Assembly (NCBI GenBank): GCA_963082975.1
Contig: OY720346.1
Coordinates: 36,979,787 to 37,043,786, forward strand
From: Labia minor
Lineage: Eukaryota > Arthropoda > Insecta > Dermaptera > Spongiphoridae
Length of the DNA: 64,000 bases
Direction of reading: 5' to 3'
Shown here piece after piece: positions 45,513 to 56,654 of this stretch. The notes under the pieces were generated by a model that was not told the DNA's origin, made no database searches, and saw only the letters and a list, made by a program, of their open reading frames with translations. How positions within the stretch are numbered: position 1 is the stretch's first letter; each line of letters opens with the position of its first letter. The position numbers were made by a program, and so were the translations under genes.

Positions 45513-46342
45513 TAGATAAAAAATTGTCATTTTTTTACTGTCTTAGCAGGCAGTATTAAAAATTTTGACGTTTTCCATATATAATTTTCAATTAAGAAAT
45601 TAATAATGAAGCTGTATGTTTCAAGAGATATCATCAATAAAACTTAATTTTTCTTTATAAATACTATATCTAGTGTGAATTTGAAAAAAATCGTTAGAGC
45701 GGTTTTTGAGAACCAATATATATAGATAAATACATATATACAATTTTAGCTAGCATAATAAGATAAGAGTACCGGGACCCCGAGCCTCGGCTCGGTACTT
45801 AAGTTAAAAAAAATGATTCATTATTATTGGATTTGGCTGGTAATATTAATACCTGGGACACCGAGCTCTCGCTCTACCCTTTAAAAAATATTGATACACA
45901 ATTCTTTAATTATTTATTACAATTATTAAATGTTACACATTTGCATCAATCTGATTAAAATTAATGAACTTGTGCTCCTCAATAATACATAAATATATAA
46001 TATATAGGTACATATATTTTTTTTCTATAGTGTTTTTTTGAAAAACTGTTTAGCGCCCCAAGTGGTTATAAAACAAACTAAAGACAAAAAAACGTGCTTT
46101 GCAGCTTTTCGGAATTAAAAAAGCAAAATTGGCAGTCGTGGGACTGGTCGACAGAAGTGAAAACTTCTGCGTAAGAAATTTTAAAACAGACGAAATTCGC
46201 GCTATTTCACGAGAAAGATGAATTTCATATGCATGTATATATATATAACTTATATATTATTTTAAACATATATTTTAAACAAATTTGTAACTTATATTTA
46301 TATATATATAAATACACAACTTTGTTTAAAATATTGCAATAC

Positions 46343-46493
46343 GAACTGTTTTATAATTCTTATCTCTAACATAAAATATATATTTATTATGTGAAGTTCA
46401 TTTCGTATAATTTTGATTATATATGTATATATGAAATGAACTTTACATAATAAATATATATTTATATGTTAGAGATAATTTATAAAACAGTTC
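46343..46493. repeat. Large palindrome in family C unit 2
   Basis: Second copy of the palindrome of 44751-44901, same sequence at the 1592-bp offset. Confidence 0.85.
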
Positions 46494-47032
46494 TAATGAC
46501 AATTCAAATTTCGCGCTCTGTTATAAGAAATTTGAAAGCAGATGGTTTCATGGTGTTGGTCACGATCACGCGAGTTCTATACTTTTTCCCCATCCCGCAA
46601 AAGTGCTCAACGCCGCTAAAGAAGTTTTCACTTCAAAAATTATTTAATATTTGGAAATATATCTGACTTATAGAAAAAATGAATATTAATTAAAGAAAGA
46701 AATAGTTTTTAAAATATCCTGAATAATATGTAACAATTTTCAAGATAGAAATTTATTACAATATTACAATTATTAACTGTTGCATCATTGCATCAATCTG
46801 ATTAAAATGAATGGAACTTCGGGTACTCAATAATAATAAATAAAATAATATTAATAAATATATTGAATAATATTTTATTGAAAAAATATTAAAACTTATA
46901 AAACTATCTAAAACTTTATTAATAAAAGAACAATGAATAAATAAATATAGAATAGTAATTTATTAAAAAGTAAACAATAGATAAAAAGAAAAAAAAATAA
47001 CAAAATCATTATTTTCATTTTTAAATAACGAT

Positions 47033-47104
47033 TCACCCGGCGAGTTTCGAACCGACGAAATCCACTCGTTAAAACATCAGTCCAACCGCTGGACTATATG
47101 TATT
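47033..47104 (-). other. tRNA-like segment in family C unit 2
   Basis: Identical copy of the tRNA-like segment at 45441-45512. Confidence 0.6.
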
Positions 47105-47619
47105 TAGATAAAAAATTGTCATTTTTTTACTGTCTTAGCAGGCAGTATTAAAAATTTTGACGTTTTCCATATATAATTTTCAATTAAGAAATTAATAATG
47201 AAGCTGTATGTTTCAAGAGATATCATCAATAAAACTTAATTTTTCTTTATAAATACTATATCTAGTGTGAATTTGAAAAAAATCGTTAGAGCGGTTTTTG
47301 AGAACCAATATATATAGATAAATACATATATACAATTTTAGCTAGCATAATAAGATAAGATAAGTGTAAAGATTATTCCCAAAAGAAAGGAGCGTATTTA
47401 AGTATAAATTGGAAAGGTTTCTCAAGTATGAAAATTTAATTTTTTGATGTTAATTAATCTATGATATTCAAATAGAATTAATAGTTTTTTTCGACCAGGG
47501 AATAGAAAGAGAATAGATTGAGGGCACGGGAATCCAATTCTCTAATGTATATTTTTACTGTTGACATTAAAGAAGATAGAATCTACCCGTTACACTCCTA
47601 TAAGATATATTAATACACC

Positions 47620-47747
47620 TTTTTACTATATTGCCAGAGATAGTATTGCTATCACGAAAATTTTCGATGTCGAGATTTTGATGTTTTTATATGTTTTGAA
47701 GGTCCCTGAGTCATTTTCACTAAGGTTGAGAAAAATGTATCTCTATT

Positions 47748-47788
<41 letters not shown>

Positions 47789-48011
47789 ATGTAAGTATGT
47801 GTAGACAAGATTAAGCAAAAACAGTTTTAGCTAGAATAATGAAATTTGGTATACGTGCATTATTCAAAATTCGTAGTTTTCTACCCTTAATTCTATTAAA
47901 ATTTTTAATTAAATGTAATTTAAATATAAATATATTATATAAATATAAATATATGTTAATTTATCTAATTCAAATTGCGAGATGGTCGAGTGGAGACACT
48001 CCAGATTTTTT
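47620..48011 (+). mobile_element. Helentron-like family A copy (A7), internally deleted
   Basis: Starts TTTTTACTATATTGCCAGAG and ends TTGCGAGATGGTCGAGTGGA, GACACTCCAGATTTTTT. A CT run then a GT run (47747-47789) form an enlarged microsatellite. The block from the ATTCGTAGTTTTCTA region to the AT-rich 3' part is deleted. Open frames of 77 and 88 residues here come from the repeat. Confidence 0.88.
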
Positions 48012-49224
48012 CCCAATATATGCCGTTTATATATCTGAATTTTTCCTTATTGTTCAATGCATTTGTTTTCATATTTCATTTTGTAAATATATATTATTTT
48101 TTTAATAAAAAAATAGTGTTACATTTAAAGTTATGATAATATTCATTTTATAATTCAATAGTTACTTTTCAATGTTTTCCTATTTACGAAATATAATTAT
48201 TTTCAATCGTGACAGAAATTAATTAAATATTGAACTTATACAACTTTTCATCTCTTATTTTTGAAATATATCGTTAATGTTAACATTAAAATTTAATTCA
48301 ATTAATTTTCCATCAAGGACATCTGTGTTTTGTTTCATCTGTAAAAACATAAAAAAAATGTAATTTATTTATTTAAATGTAATTCCCAAAAGGGATGTTT
48401 AACATTTATATTTTATGGACTATTTGATCGATGGATATAATTCAATTAATATGGAAATTATATTAATAGCCAATAGGGAGCTTGCTAACTATGAAATTAT
48501 TTAGGTATATAAAGAAATATAAATACGAGTATATATTATGTCTTGTTTTAGCTATACTTTTGAAGGGTCTAGAATCGATCAGGGTGCAATTCACAATAAC
48601 ATTACCAAAAATAGCTAATAAATTAATATATTTTTTAAATAATATTTTATTTATATATATATATATATATATATAAATGATAAATCGAAAACTATGATCT
48701 ATCTCTCACTGAGACGTAACTAAATTCGAATGTTTTAGAAAACAGCAGCAACCACATTCCTTCAAACATTTCTATCTTGAACCATCTAATTAATATCCAT
48801 CTAATTCCTAATTCCTTGCTTAATTAATAGAACAAAATTTTTAAAATGAGCAGTGCCCATGAATAGCAAATTATATCATTAAGTATTGTAAAAAAATATA
48901 AATTTTAAAATACCACTCTTAAATTAGCTGCGAGCTCTACATAACATTATATAATATTTAGCGCCACACTTTATTCTTTTATGGATATATCGTTAAGTAT
49001 GTTTATAGTGTCATTTGTTCAAGTAAAATTAATTTTAACAAAATAATTGAAAATTAGATAAAGTAGTACCAATCTTCCCATTAAATTTTGAAAACCATCA
49101 CTTCTGTAAATTAAATATTAATTTGAAAATTCAAATTATAATAGAAACATTAAATAAATTATTAAAATTTATGTAAATTTGATATTATCAATATAATTAA
49201 ATTTATTTTCAAAATAAATTATAT
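48012..49224. other. AT-rich DNA, nothing recognised
   Basis: Contains a TA run at about 48653-48674. No gene or transposon end supported. Confidence 0.5.
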
Positions 49225-49590
49225 AGCCACAGGTTTTTGGATAAAAAATTATTTTATTTTACAACGAAGTCTTCTTTGAGCTCTATACACTTCGTCCAAA
49301 GTTTATCTAATTTTTCTATCCCTTCCAAAAAATAAGATTTGTCGTGGCCTTCTTTGATGCTGATTCATCCCAAAAAATCCACTGTTTTGTCTCTAGTGTG
49401 TTGTGGTGCATCATCATGAGGTATTCTGCAATTAATGGATGTTAAACAAAAACTAAAAGACCCAGCTAGTTCAAATTTCAACAGAAATCAGCTGATAGTT
49501 GCCTGCTGTCATGAGCAGTGTTGAAATTTCATTTAAGAGAGGGGGGGGAGGGGAAAGCCACAGACTTATTGACCTGCCCTCGTATTTTGT
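49225..49590 (-). pseudogene. Internally deleted mariner remnant
   Basis: The minus strand carries, in separate frames, HDDAPQHTRDKTVDFLG (second catalytic motif, HDNAxxH-like) and the C-terminus SYFLEGIEKLDKLWTKCIEL then KEDFVVK and a stop. Upstream of these is the 5' end shared with family E (GGGCAGGTCAATAAGTCTGT, GGC). The opposite TIR is not recognisable (TAGCCACAGGTTTTTGG at 49225 is in direct, not inverted, orientation). Inactive. Confidence 0.75.
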
Positions 49591-49591
49591 T

Positions 49592-49712
49592 ACTTGATAC
49601 TGGTACCTTGAGTACAGTTCCTTTTACTAACAAAATGATTTTAGTGGTAATCAGAACTTTTTGATCGAAGTTTTTGTGTTGGAAACGTTGGTAAAAAGTT
49701 TGAAGACCACTC
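49592..49712 (+). repeat. Repeat shared with 40355-40470
   Basis: Both contain GGTACCTT, an AAATGATTTTAGTG block, GAAGTTTTTG and a GTTGGTAAAAAGTTTGA or AACTTCAAAAAGTTTGA end. Family unknown. Confidence 0.45.
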
Positions 49713-49715
49713 ATT

Positions 49716-51163
49716 TAAATTAAAATTATGTATGCGTGACAATATTTTAAATATTAAATGGCAATCTGTATAATAAAATATTCATCTAAATTTTACTCAA
49801 AATCTGGCCTGCTGAAGTTTTAATGCTTTCAATCATACTCAGAATTACAAAAAGATTGCTGACACCTGTTTTTTAATAATAACAGTGCATTGTATCTACT
49901 CACGGGTTGTTTTCAAAACCAAATTTCTCGACTATTTTCGATGGATAATTCTAATTTAATCTTTCTTGTTGGTATTCTTCACTATTCATTTGTGATTTCG
50001 TTTTTTCGGACCATAAATTCTATGAGGAATAATTTAATTTATTTTAAAATATCCAGTACTTATTCCCATTCTATAAAATCATAATTTACACCTCACATCC
50101 ATATAATACAACCAACAAAATAATAATTTTAATATAATTTGTTTTTATTAATATTAATTATTGTATTGTTCACCAATATGGTTAATTAGCTAGTAAAAGA
50201 TCTATTTATAAATAAAAAATGATCGCTGTATCTAAATTGACCCAAATTGGTTTGTAGTAACGCTCGATTGCAAATCGCTAAAGCTTGGAGGAAAAATAAT
50301 GGATTCCATTATCCAAATTTATTACGTTTAATTTACTATGTGCGAGGTATGATTCATAAACCATTTCGATTCTAGATTTAAAATATATATATTTGCATCC
50401 ACCTGGTTAAACTTATACATAGAAATAAATACGTGATAGGTAAACCGGTCTCGCGTGGCCTGTTATTAACACAAATCCCAAAACTATCATTCAAACAGAG
50501 ATTGGGGTGTGAGGGGGGGGGGAGAAGTAAAGAGGAGGAGACAGGGAGAAAAAAAGAGAAATGAAGAAATTAAAATCAATTATAATTGCTTCTGAATTAA
50601 TTAATATGTAAAGAACGAGTTTATATAGGTGGGTATAGATAAATAAATAAATAAAAAAAAAAATTTAATATCTTGATTTAAAAAAAAAAAAAACAAGAAT
50701 ATGGTCCCATGAATTTTATAAACTAGTATTTTTAAATTTACCCTTTAAGAGATTATTAGATAAAATTCATTGCAAAGAAGCTATCGGGTTTAAAATGGAT
50801 AAGTAATTAACTATATATAAAGTTATTATGATATAATTATGTAAATATTATTATTATGATTACTATATTTCTGTCTTATATAAAATCAATTATTTCCGTT
50901 AAAAGAGAATGAAATCGCGGATGCGAAACATAAATAAAAACACCAAAATAATAAATTAAAATTTTTTGCACACTCTTGAATCAATTAAAAGAAAAAGAAT
51001 AAAAATTAAAAGGATTAAAAAATCATGAATTTTTAAAATAGATTTAAATTTTTTTAAGGACTTATTCTTTAAAAAATTAAGTAGGTATTTTAAATTCCAA
51101 CTATTTTTATTATTACTTATTATTATTATTAATTTTATTAGTAATGCTAGTTAATCAAGTGGA
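49716..51163. other. AT-rich DNA, nothing recognised
   Basis: A purine-rich patch lies at 50505-50570. No gene or repeat end supported. Confidence 0.5.
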
Positions 51164-51779
51164 TTTTTTACCGACCGACGATAGTAAGGGAGGTATTGTT
51201 TTCACACCAAATTTCACATGTGGAGATTTTTACATTTCTCCACGAATCATGCATTTTCTAAACAGAAAAAAGTATTTTTAGCATGATGTCTGTCCGTCCG
51301 TCTGTCCGTCCGTATAGATGTGTACAGCCTGAACGGCTCAACCGATTTTGATGAAATTTGGTATATTTACTTAATGCATCAGTAGGATGAATTGATCAAC
51401 TTTTGGTGCAAATCCGGAAACCGGAAGTGGTAGTATTAGCGATCGACGATAAGAAGGGAAGGGTTATTTTCACACCAAATTTCACATGAGGAGATTTTTT
51501 TATATATCACCACGAATCATGCACTTTCTATTGGTTTTATCCTCGAGAAAAATCATATTTATTAGTTTTTTCTTAATTTAAAATTATATGACGTCATCCA
51601 GCCATCCATGACGTCACAGCCTTGTCTTACATATATATTATAAATAAAATAAAATTAAAAATATTTATGTTATATCCATATCTGTTTTTTATTACATTAA
51701 TAGATATATTAGAATTATTTGAAATTGTTTCTGTATCTGGAAATTAATTTATTTCAAACTGGCCACAGGTCAACTTATT
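51164..51779 (+). mobile_element. Helentron-like family B copy (B6)
   Basis: Starts TTTTTTACCGACCGACGATAG. It has the GTCCGTCCG microsatellite (51292-51313), all internal blocks and the 3' tail CTGGCCACAGGTCAACTTAT. About 17 bp holding the 3' subterminal repeat (GTCGGTCGGTTCGGAC) is deleted just before the tail. Confidence 0.9.
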
Positions 51780-53081
51780 TTAATAAAAAATAGATATAAC
51801 ACCCCCTCCTTTTTTTTATTTATAATATTTTCTAGTGACCTCTAACTACTTTGACATAACTTTCTAAATCAGCCCTTGAATTTTAGTTCACTACCTGACT
51901 ATTTCAAAGCTGTATATAATTAATTCAGATAATAAATCATCCCCTTCCCCTCCCCATTCAACGCCACCACTTTACCACTCATCTCACTTTAAACTAACTA
52001 AATTGGAGTTAGAAACTTTCGAAAATTTGATAATTTTATTTTTCTAATTTAACTTTTTTACGTGTTTATTATTAATATATTTTATTTTATTATAATTATA
52101 TAAAAAAAAATTAAATTACATATTTGTAATTATGTAAACCTGCTATTTTTTTAACAGTAATTAATTTAATTCTAACTAAGGTATTTTTAATATTAATAAT
52201 AATAATAATAATAATAATATAAATTTATCTGTTTTAAATAAAAATTGTCTTTAAAAGTGGAGACGAGGCTACTGAACTGAATTAAATATGTTACCATATA
52301 AATCAAAAAAAAAATCAATAGTAAGTCTCTTAAAATTATTGTTTTGAATTTTTTACTCAACATCCCCTTTGTTTATAATTATCATATATTATGTCAAAAT
52401 TAAATCAAAAAATTTATTAAAAATATTTTTAAAAGAACAAATATGTATGATACTGCAAAAGTTTTCCACAAATCATAAGGATATTGGAACTATGTATTTT
52501 ATTTTTGAAACTTGATCAGGGATGGTTGGTACTTCCCTAAGACTTTTAATTCGAACTGAATTAGGTCAATTCAGGAGCAATTAATTGGCGATGAAAAAAA
52601 TTTTAAAAGAAACGAAATCTAATCAATTTTTATATGAAAATTTAAGCAAATTATTTATATCTTAATTTTTTTTATTTAGTTAATATCTTAAAAGACAATA
52701 ACAAAAAAAAATGAAAAAAATCAAGATGATTGCATGAATACTCAAGTGTAAAGAGAGAAAGAAAAGAGATGAGAAAAAAGATATTGATGGGGGAAATAAA
52801 AGAGCAATTTTTCGCATTAAATAAATAAGAATGATCACTTGAACTTGCGAAATGGAATAATATTCGTTAATGTATTTGGATATCCATTCCCGTTTTGGTT
52901 TGAAAATGTATACTCTCAAAGGTCTGGCAGAAATATCCCCATTATTTTTATTTATACCCTAAATACGAGAAAAATATATATTATATATCAGAATAACCCA
53001 CTAATAGTACATAAATTATATTATAAAATCAAATTCTTAATTTTTGCAATTTTTTTTTCTGAGTCTTCATATAATTTTTCA
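51780..53081. other. AT-rich DNA, nothing recognised
   Basis: TAA repeats at about 52196-52221. Two overlapping open frames of 79 and 113 residues on opposite strands have no known motifs; the second runs into the family B copy that follows. Confidence 0.5.
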
Positions 53082-53583
53082 TTTTTACCGTCCACCGATA
53101 GGAAGGGAAGATATTGTTTTCACACCAAATTTCACATGAGGCGATTTTTACATATCTTCACGAATCATGCATTTTGTTAACAGAAAAAACTATTTTTAGC
53201 ATGATGCCTGTCCGTCTGTCCGTTGCATGTCCTTATAGACGTGTACAGCTTGAACGGCTGAACGGATTTTAATAAAATGTGATATATTTACTTAATGCAT
53301 CAGTAGCATGATTTCATCAACTTTTACTTTTTGGTGTATATCAGGAAACCAAAAGTGGTGGTTTACAAAGTATTAATTTTATATTCATTGTCGGAAAATA
53401 TTTTATTTAAAATATAGTATTAATTGATAATTGAGTAATTAAACTAAAAATAAAAACCAACGTAATATAATTTAGTCATTTTATAAAGTTTTTAAAATAT
53501 TTTTTTTTTATATTTTATAATGTTTGGAAATTAATTTATTTTAAATCGTCGGTCGGTTCTGTGCCTGGCCACAGCTAATATTT
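53082..53583 (+). mobile_element. Helentron-like family B, subfamily 2 (B7)
   Basis: Starts TTTTTACCGTCCACCGATAGG and ends CGTCGGTCGGTTCTGTGCCT, GGCCACAGCTAAT. It shares the subfamily 2 middle (GGTTTACAAAGTATTAATTT, CATTGTCGGAAAA) with B5. Confidence 0.85.
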
Positions 53584-53639
53584 TATTATTAATTTAAAAA
53601 TTTATAATCGGGCATATCGCTCATTTACAATTAATTATT

Positions 53640-53897
53640 TTTAGATGATTCACTTCGTTCCCAAAGGCAAAAACTCTGGTTTTTAGTTTACTTTGTAGAA
53701 AGTGCGCATTCTGTATAATTGGATGGTGAGTAGACTATTTTATGATCGGGAATGGTGACGTTTGGAAAATAATGTTTTCTAATTCCCTCATAAATTGAGC
53801 GCTGGGTTATCAGGTGTTGAAAGGTCTTTTCTCTGTTCTGGTCACACACCATATATTTGTTTTTAGTACTAGATTTACTCTTAGGGCAGTTCAAATA
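53640..53897 (-). other. Unrecognised open frame
   Basis: A minus-strand frame of 68 residues from 53894 (open a little further upstream) reads KSKSSTKNKYMVCDQNREKTFQHL, then IYEGIRKHYFPNVTIPDHKIVYSPSNYTE. Composition is more protein-like than most frames here, and the DNA is less AT-rich. I recognise no family. It lies between two family B copies and may be a relic of a transposon ORF or chance. Confidence 0.2.
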
Positions 53898-54034
53898 TAT
53901 ATTAAATTTTTATTTATTAAAAAAAAGACATTCTGCTTTTTCAAATAATTATAGAACTATTATATCATATTCAAATATAAAAGGAAGAATTAGAATTATT
54001 TAAATTTTCACGTTCACATGAATACATAATTTTT

Positions 54035-54117
54035 GAAATATTTTTTTTTATATTTTATAATGTTGTTTGGAAATTAATTTATTTCAAATCGTCAGTCGGT
54101 TCTGTGCCTGGCCTTTG
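54035..54117 (+). repeat. Family B subfamily 2, 3' end fragment (B8)
   Basis: TTTATAATGTTGTTTGGAAA, TTAATTTATTTCAAATCGTC, AGTCGGTTCTGTGCCTGGCC: the last about 80 bp of B5/B7, ending inside the hairpin. Confidence 0.75.
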
Positions 54118-54244
54118 AATTTATCTAAATATTCTTTATTATATTATATATATAAAATTTATAAAAAAAAAACTTTTAGAAATTTCATTTATTTTCAAAA
54201 ATTTTCAGCCTATAATTAATAAAAAATTGTGAAAGTTATTTCCA

Positions 54245-54470
54245 CAAGGAAGAGGGTCATTACCTATCACGTTTTCATTTTTTTCTTCTAAACTGATAGA
54301 AAAAATAAAGATATATGTTTAATAGTTTTTCACATGATTTCAAATTGTATAAACTATATTACTGCTATATATAGAATTTCAGCTTGCTTGAAACGCTGAA
54401 AGTACCGGAATTAATTTTTTAACAGATTGGCTAGCAATCACGCATCAGCACGTGACCATCAACAAAGAAA
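54245..54470 (+). mobile_element. Helentron-like family A fragment (A8)
   Basis: Central blocks only: GAGGGTCATTACCTATCACG, ATAAAGATATATGTTTAATA, TGCTATATATAGAATTTCAG, GAAAGTACCGGAATTAATTT, GTGACCATCAACAAAGA. Both ends are missing. Confidence 0.8.
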
Positions 54471-55332
54471 AATAGGAAAACCAATTGGGAAACGATTAAT
54501 GCATAGACCAATTACGTTATTAACTGACTAAATAAAAAATGACATGACCATTTAATGAGTAAGAATTGGATGGTTGCGGATAAGAATTTTTAATATTAGT
54601 GCAAAACAAAGAAAGATAAAAGATAGATAGACAAATACATATGTTCATACAGTATATATTTTATGTTAATTTTTTTTTTAGAATTTCTTTTTTTAATTTA
54701 TTCTAAGATAGGGTATGTTTTTCTTAGTATTAAAAAAAATTATATATATATATCAAATTTTAAATTCGAGTTAGTTGGCATTTGTAAATCAAATATTGAA
54801 TTCAAATATTCATTATTCACAGGTGCTAGTCATGATTCAATTCAGATGATTAAATATTGACCAGTTACTGCTTACTCCCGGAACGAAAAGGTCTGGGAGG
54901 AATAGATCGAGTTCCATTCTACAATCGCACTTTGCATTCAATCAGAAGCCACACATAACCCATCTTCCTACCCTTCTACATATAATTTCAAAGCTTTCAA
55001 CTAGAAATATCAACAACTATGATTAAATAAAATAATAATAAATAAATGAATAAAAAGATAATATTATAAATGATAGATTTGCTTTAATTTCATTTATTAT
55101 ATAAATAAACATAAACATTTAGTTATTTATTAAATTAAAAAAAAAATATGAAAATTTACTATTTAAAAACACTCGGTTAATTTTAAATATATGTATATAT
55201 TACTTAATTAATTTTTCTATAATCGTTTAATTTTAAATTAAATGAGAATAGTAACTATAAATGATTTCTCAAATTTTGAATTTTATATATTATATTTTAC
55301 TTTTGTTGATATAAATATTATAAATATAAAAT
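54471..55332. other. AT-rich DNA with a GC-richer patch
   Basis: 54865-54985 is less AT-rich and unrecognised. No gene supported. Confidence 0.45.
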
Positions 55333-55545
55333 TGGTTAGGGCACATGACTAGAATGGGAAAAGAAAGAATGGTGAATAATATATTAGTGGGGAAACCAAT
55401 TGGGAAATCAAGGACGCGGTGGGTAGAGAATGTATGAAGAGAGGTGAGAAAGATGGGAGAGGGTAGAAGTTGGATGGTTGTGGCTCAGGATAAGGACACA
55501 AAGTTCCGTAGAGCCACAGATATAGATAGATAGATAGATATTATA
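55333..55545 (+). pseudogene. RTE-like retrotransposon 3' fragment (family D)
   Basis: Plus strand: LVRAHD-type residues then TRMGKERMVNNILVGKPIGKSRTRWVEN, equivalent to the GHMARMGEER...GRPRTRW segment of the other copies. A stop follows (ATGTATGAAGAGAGG). It ends GTTCCGTAGAGCCACAGATA and a GATA run (55520-55541), the family D 3' tail. Severely 5' truncated. Confidence 0.85.
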
Positions 55546-55806
55546 TAATATTAATTCTGTTGAAGTTAAATTGTTTTGTTAACCGGGTTATTTCCTTTAT
55601 CCCTTTAATAATGAAAAAACATAAATAAATAATTCGAGGGAAGGTCAATAAGTCCGTGACTTTTTGAATTCCTATCTCTTAATTTAAATGGCAATACTGC
55701 TCCTGTCAGCAGGTAACTCCTGTCGAAATTTGAACTCGGTGGGTCTTTTACTTTTTGGTTGACATTCATTAATAGCAGACTACCTCATTTCTTGAGAAGA
55801 CAGGTA
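55546..55806 (+). mobile_element. Mariner-derived repeat family E
   Basis: Plus-strand match to the 43564-43826 repeat: ATTAATTCTGTTGAAGTTAA, AACCGGGTTATTTCCTTTAT, GAGGGAAGGTCAATAAGTCC, GTGACTTTTTGAATTCC, CTGTCAGCAGGTAACTCCTG, GCAGACTACCTCATTTCTTG. It starts just after the GATA tail of the neighbouring retrotransposon. Confidence 0.7.
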
Positions 55807-56652
55807 GATTGATTATATAATATTTTTTTGTTAAAAACAAATTTAGAAATATAATATACGAATTTTGGTGTTATAATTTATTTAACAATCTCTTTTGAGG
55901 TAGATGAATTTTATTATTTACTATTTTACTTTCTATAATGAATTTGTTAATGTTTAACAAATTTTCAAATGGCCTGGTTTTTTTTAATAGTCGGACAACG
56001 TAGGCTTTTACAATCTGCACGGACATAAAACATAAAAATAAAGTTATTGTGTGGAACAATTAAAGAACATCATAAAATATTAATTCTATTCTGACAGTTT
56101 TATTTATGTTACTGAGTTTAATTTAAATTATTTATTTTCTTTTGTTTCAGGTAAGCATCGCATTATTTGGATTTCATTTGTAAGTAAAATTAATATAGAA
56201 TAAATTTTTTTTTTATAAAATTGGATTATATATTAACTAACTATAACAAATGAACTCTCATTCAATCATCACTCTGTAAATGAAATTTTTATTTGATTAC
56301 TATTGGAAACAAAAGAATCAAACTATATATTTTTTATTAGAATCTATAACAATGGGCTTACGTAAGTATTTTATTTGAAAATGGTAAAACCTTCTTCCAT
56401 CATTGATGCATTTTTAATTGTATATATAATATATACTTGTTTAAGTTTGTGTGAAAGTTTTAATTATGAAAAGTTATTTCCGAGTTAATTTCATTTTTTA
56501 AAGTGAGATCTGAGTCACGACTATCTTGCGCCCATTTTTAAGAGGGAAATTTTTGGATTTTGGATATGCGATCAAGAGTTAATGTTGGACACTGATACTA
56601 AAATAAGTCTGGCTAATATCACAGCCCGAGGCCAACTGTTGGCTTACAAATT
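55807..56652. other. AT-rich DNA holding a strong splice-site pair
   Basis: Apart from the juxtaposed acceptor and donor at 56131-56183, described separately, nothing was recognised. Confidence 0.5.
56131..56183 (+). promoter_or_regulatory. Candidate recursive splice site (ratchet point)
   Basis: TATTTATTTTCTTTTGTTTCAG ends at 56152 (a pyrimidine-rich acceptor) and is directly followed by GTAAGC (56153). A juxtaposed 3' and 5' splice site is the consensus for recursive splicing in long introns. A second consensus donor, GTAAGT, begins at 56180 after 27 bases that stay open as VSIALFGFH, so a short exon of that size is the alternative reading. The implied host gene would be on the plus strand with exons outside the window. 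Confidence 0.4.
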
Positions 56653-56654
56653 TT

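Larger units (their letters stand above)
44177..45768 (-). mobile_element. Family C unit 1 of a direct tandem pair
   Basis: 1592 bp. On the minus strand it starts TCTTATCTTATTATGCTAGC and ends with a hairpin-rich 3' end: GTAGAGCGAGAGCTCGGTGT, then GTACCGAGCCGAGGCTCGGG and GGTCCCGGTAC. A copy of the 3'-side block (TTGCATCAATCTGATTAAAA, with a GTACTC or CTCCTC end) appears twice inside the unit (44340-44405 and 45190-45245), so the unit itself looks composite. It contains a tRNA-like segment (45441-45512) and a large palindrome (44751-44901). Codes for nothing recognisable; the 66-residue frame at 44874-45074 has no known motif. Confidence 0.75.
45769..47360 (-). mobile_element. Family C unit 2 of a direct tandem pair
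   Basis: Directly abuts unit 1 and has the same length of 1592 bp. The only difference noticed is one base (ACCTAGGACACC at 44260 against ACCTGGGACACC at 45852). The right end AGATAAGA is followed by TAAGTGTAAAG. Head-to-tail tandem copies are known for rolling-circle elements; a segmental duplication or assembly error is also possible. Confidence 0.85.

Noticed and set aside
47561..48105. Open frames of 77 and 88 residues
   Set aside because: They span a family A repeat with CT and GT microsatellites and flanking AT-rich DNA.
52680..53180. Open frames of 79 and 113 residues on opposite strands
   Set aside because: The second runs into family B sequence, and both are rich in residues expected from AT-rich DNA (I, F, Y, K, N) without motifs.
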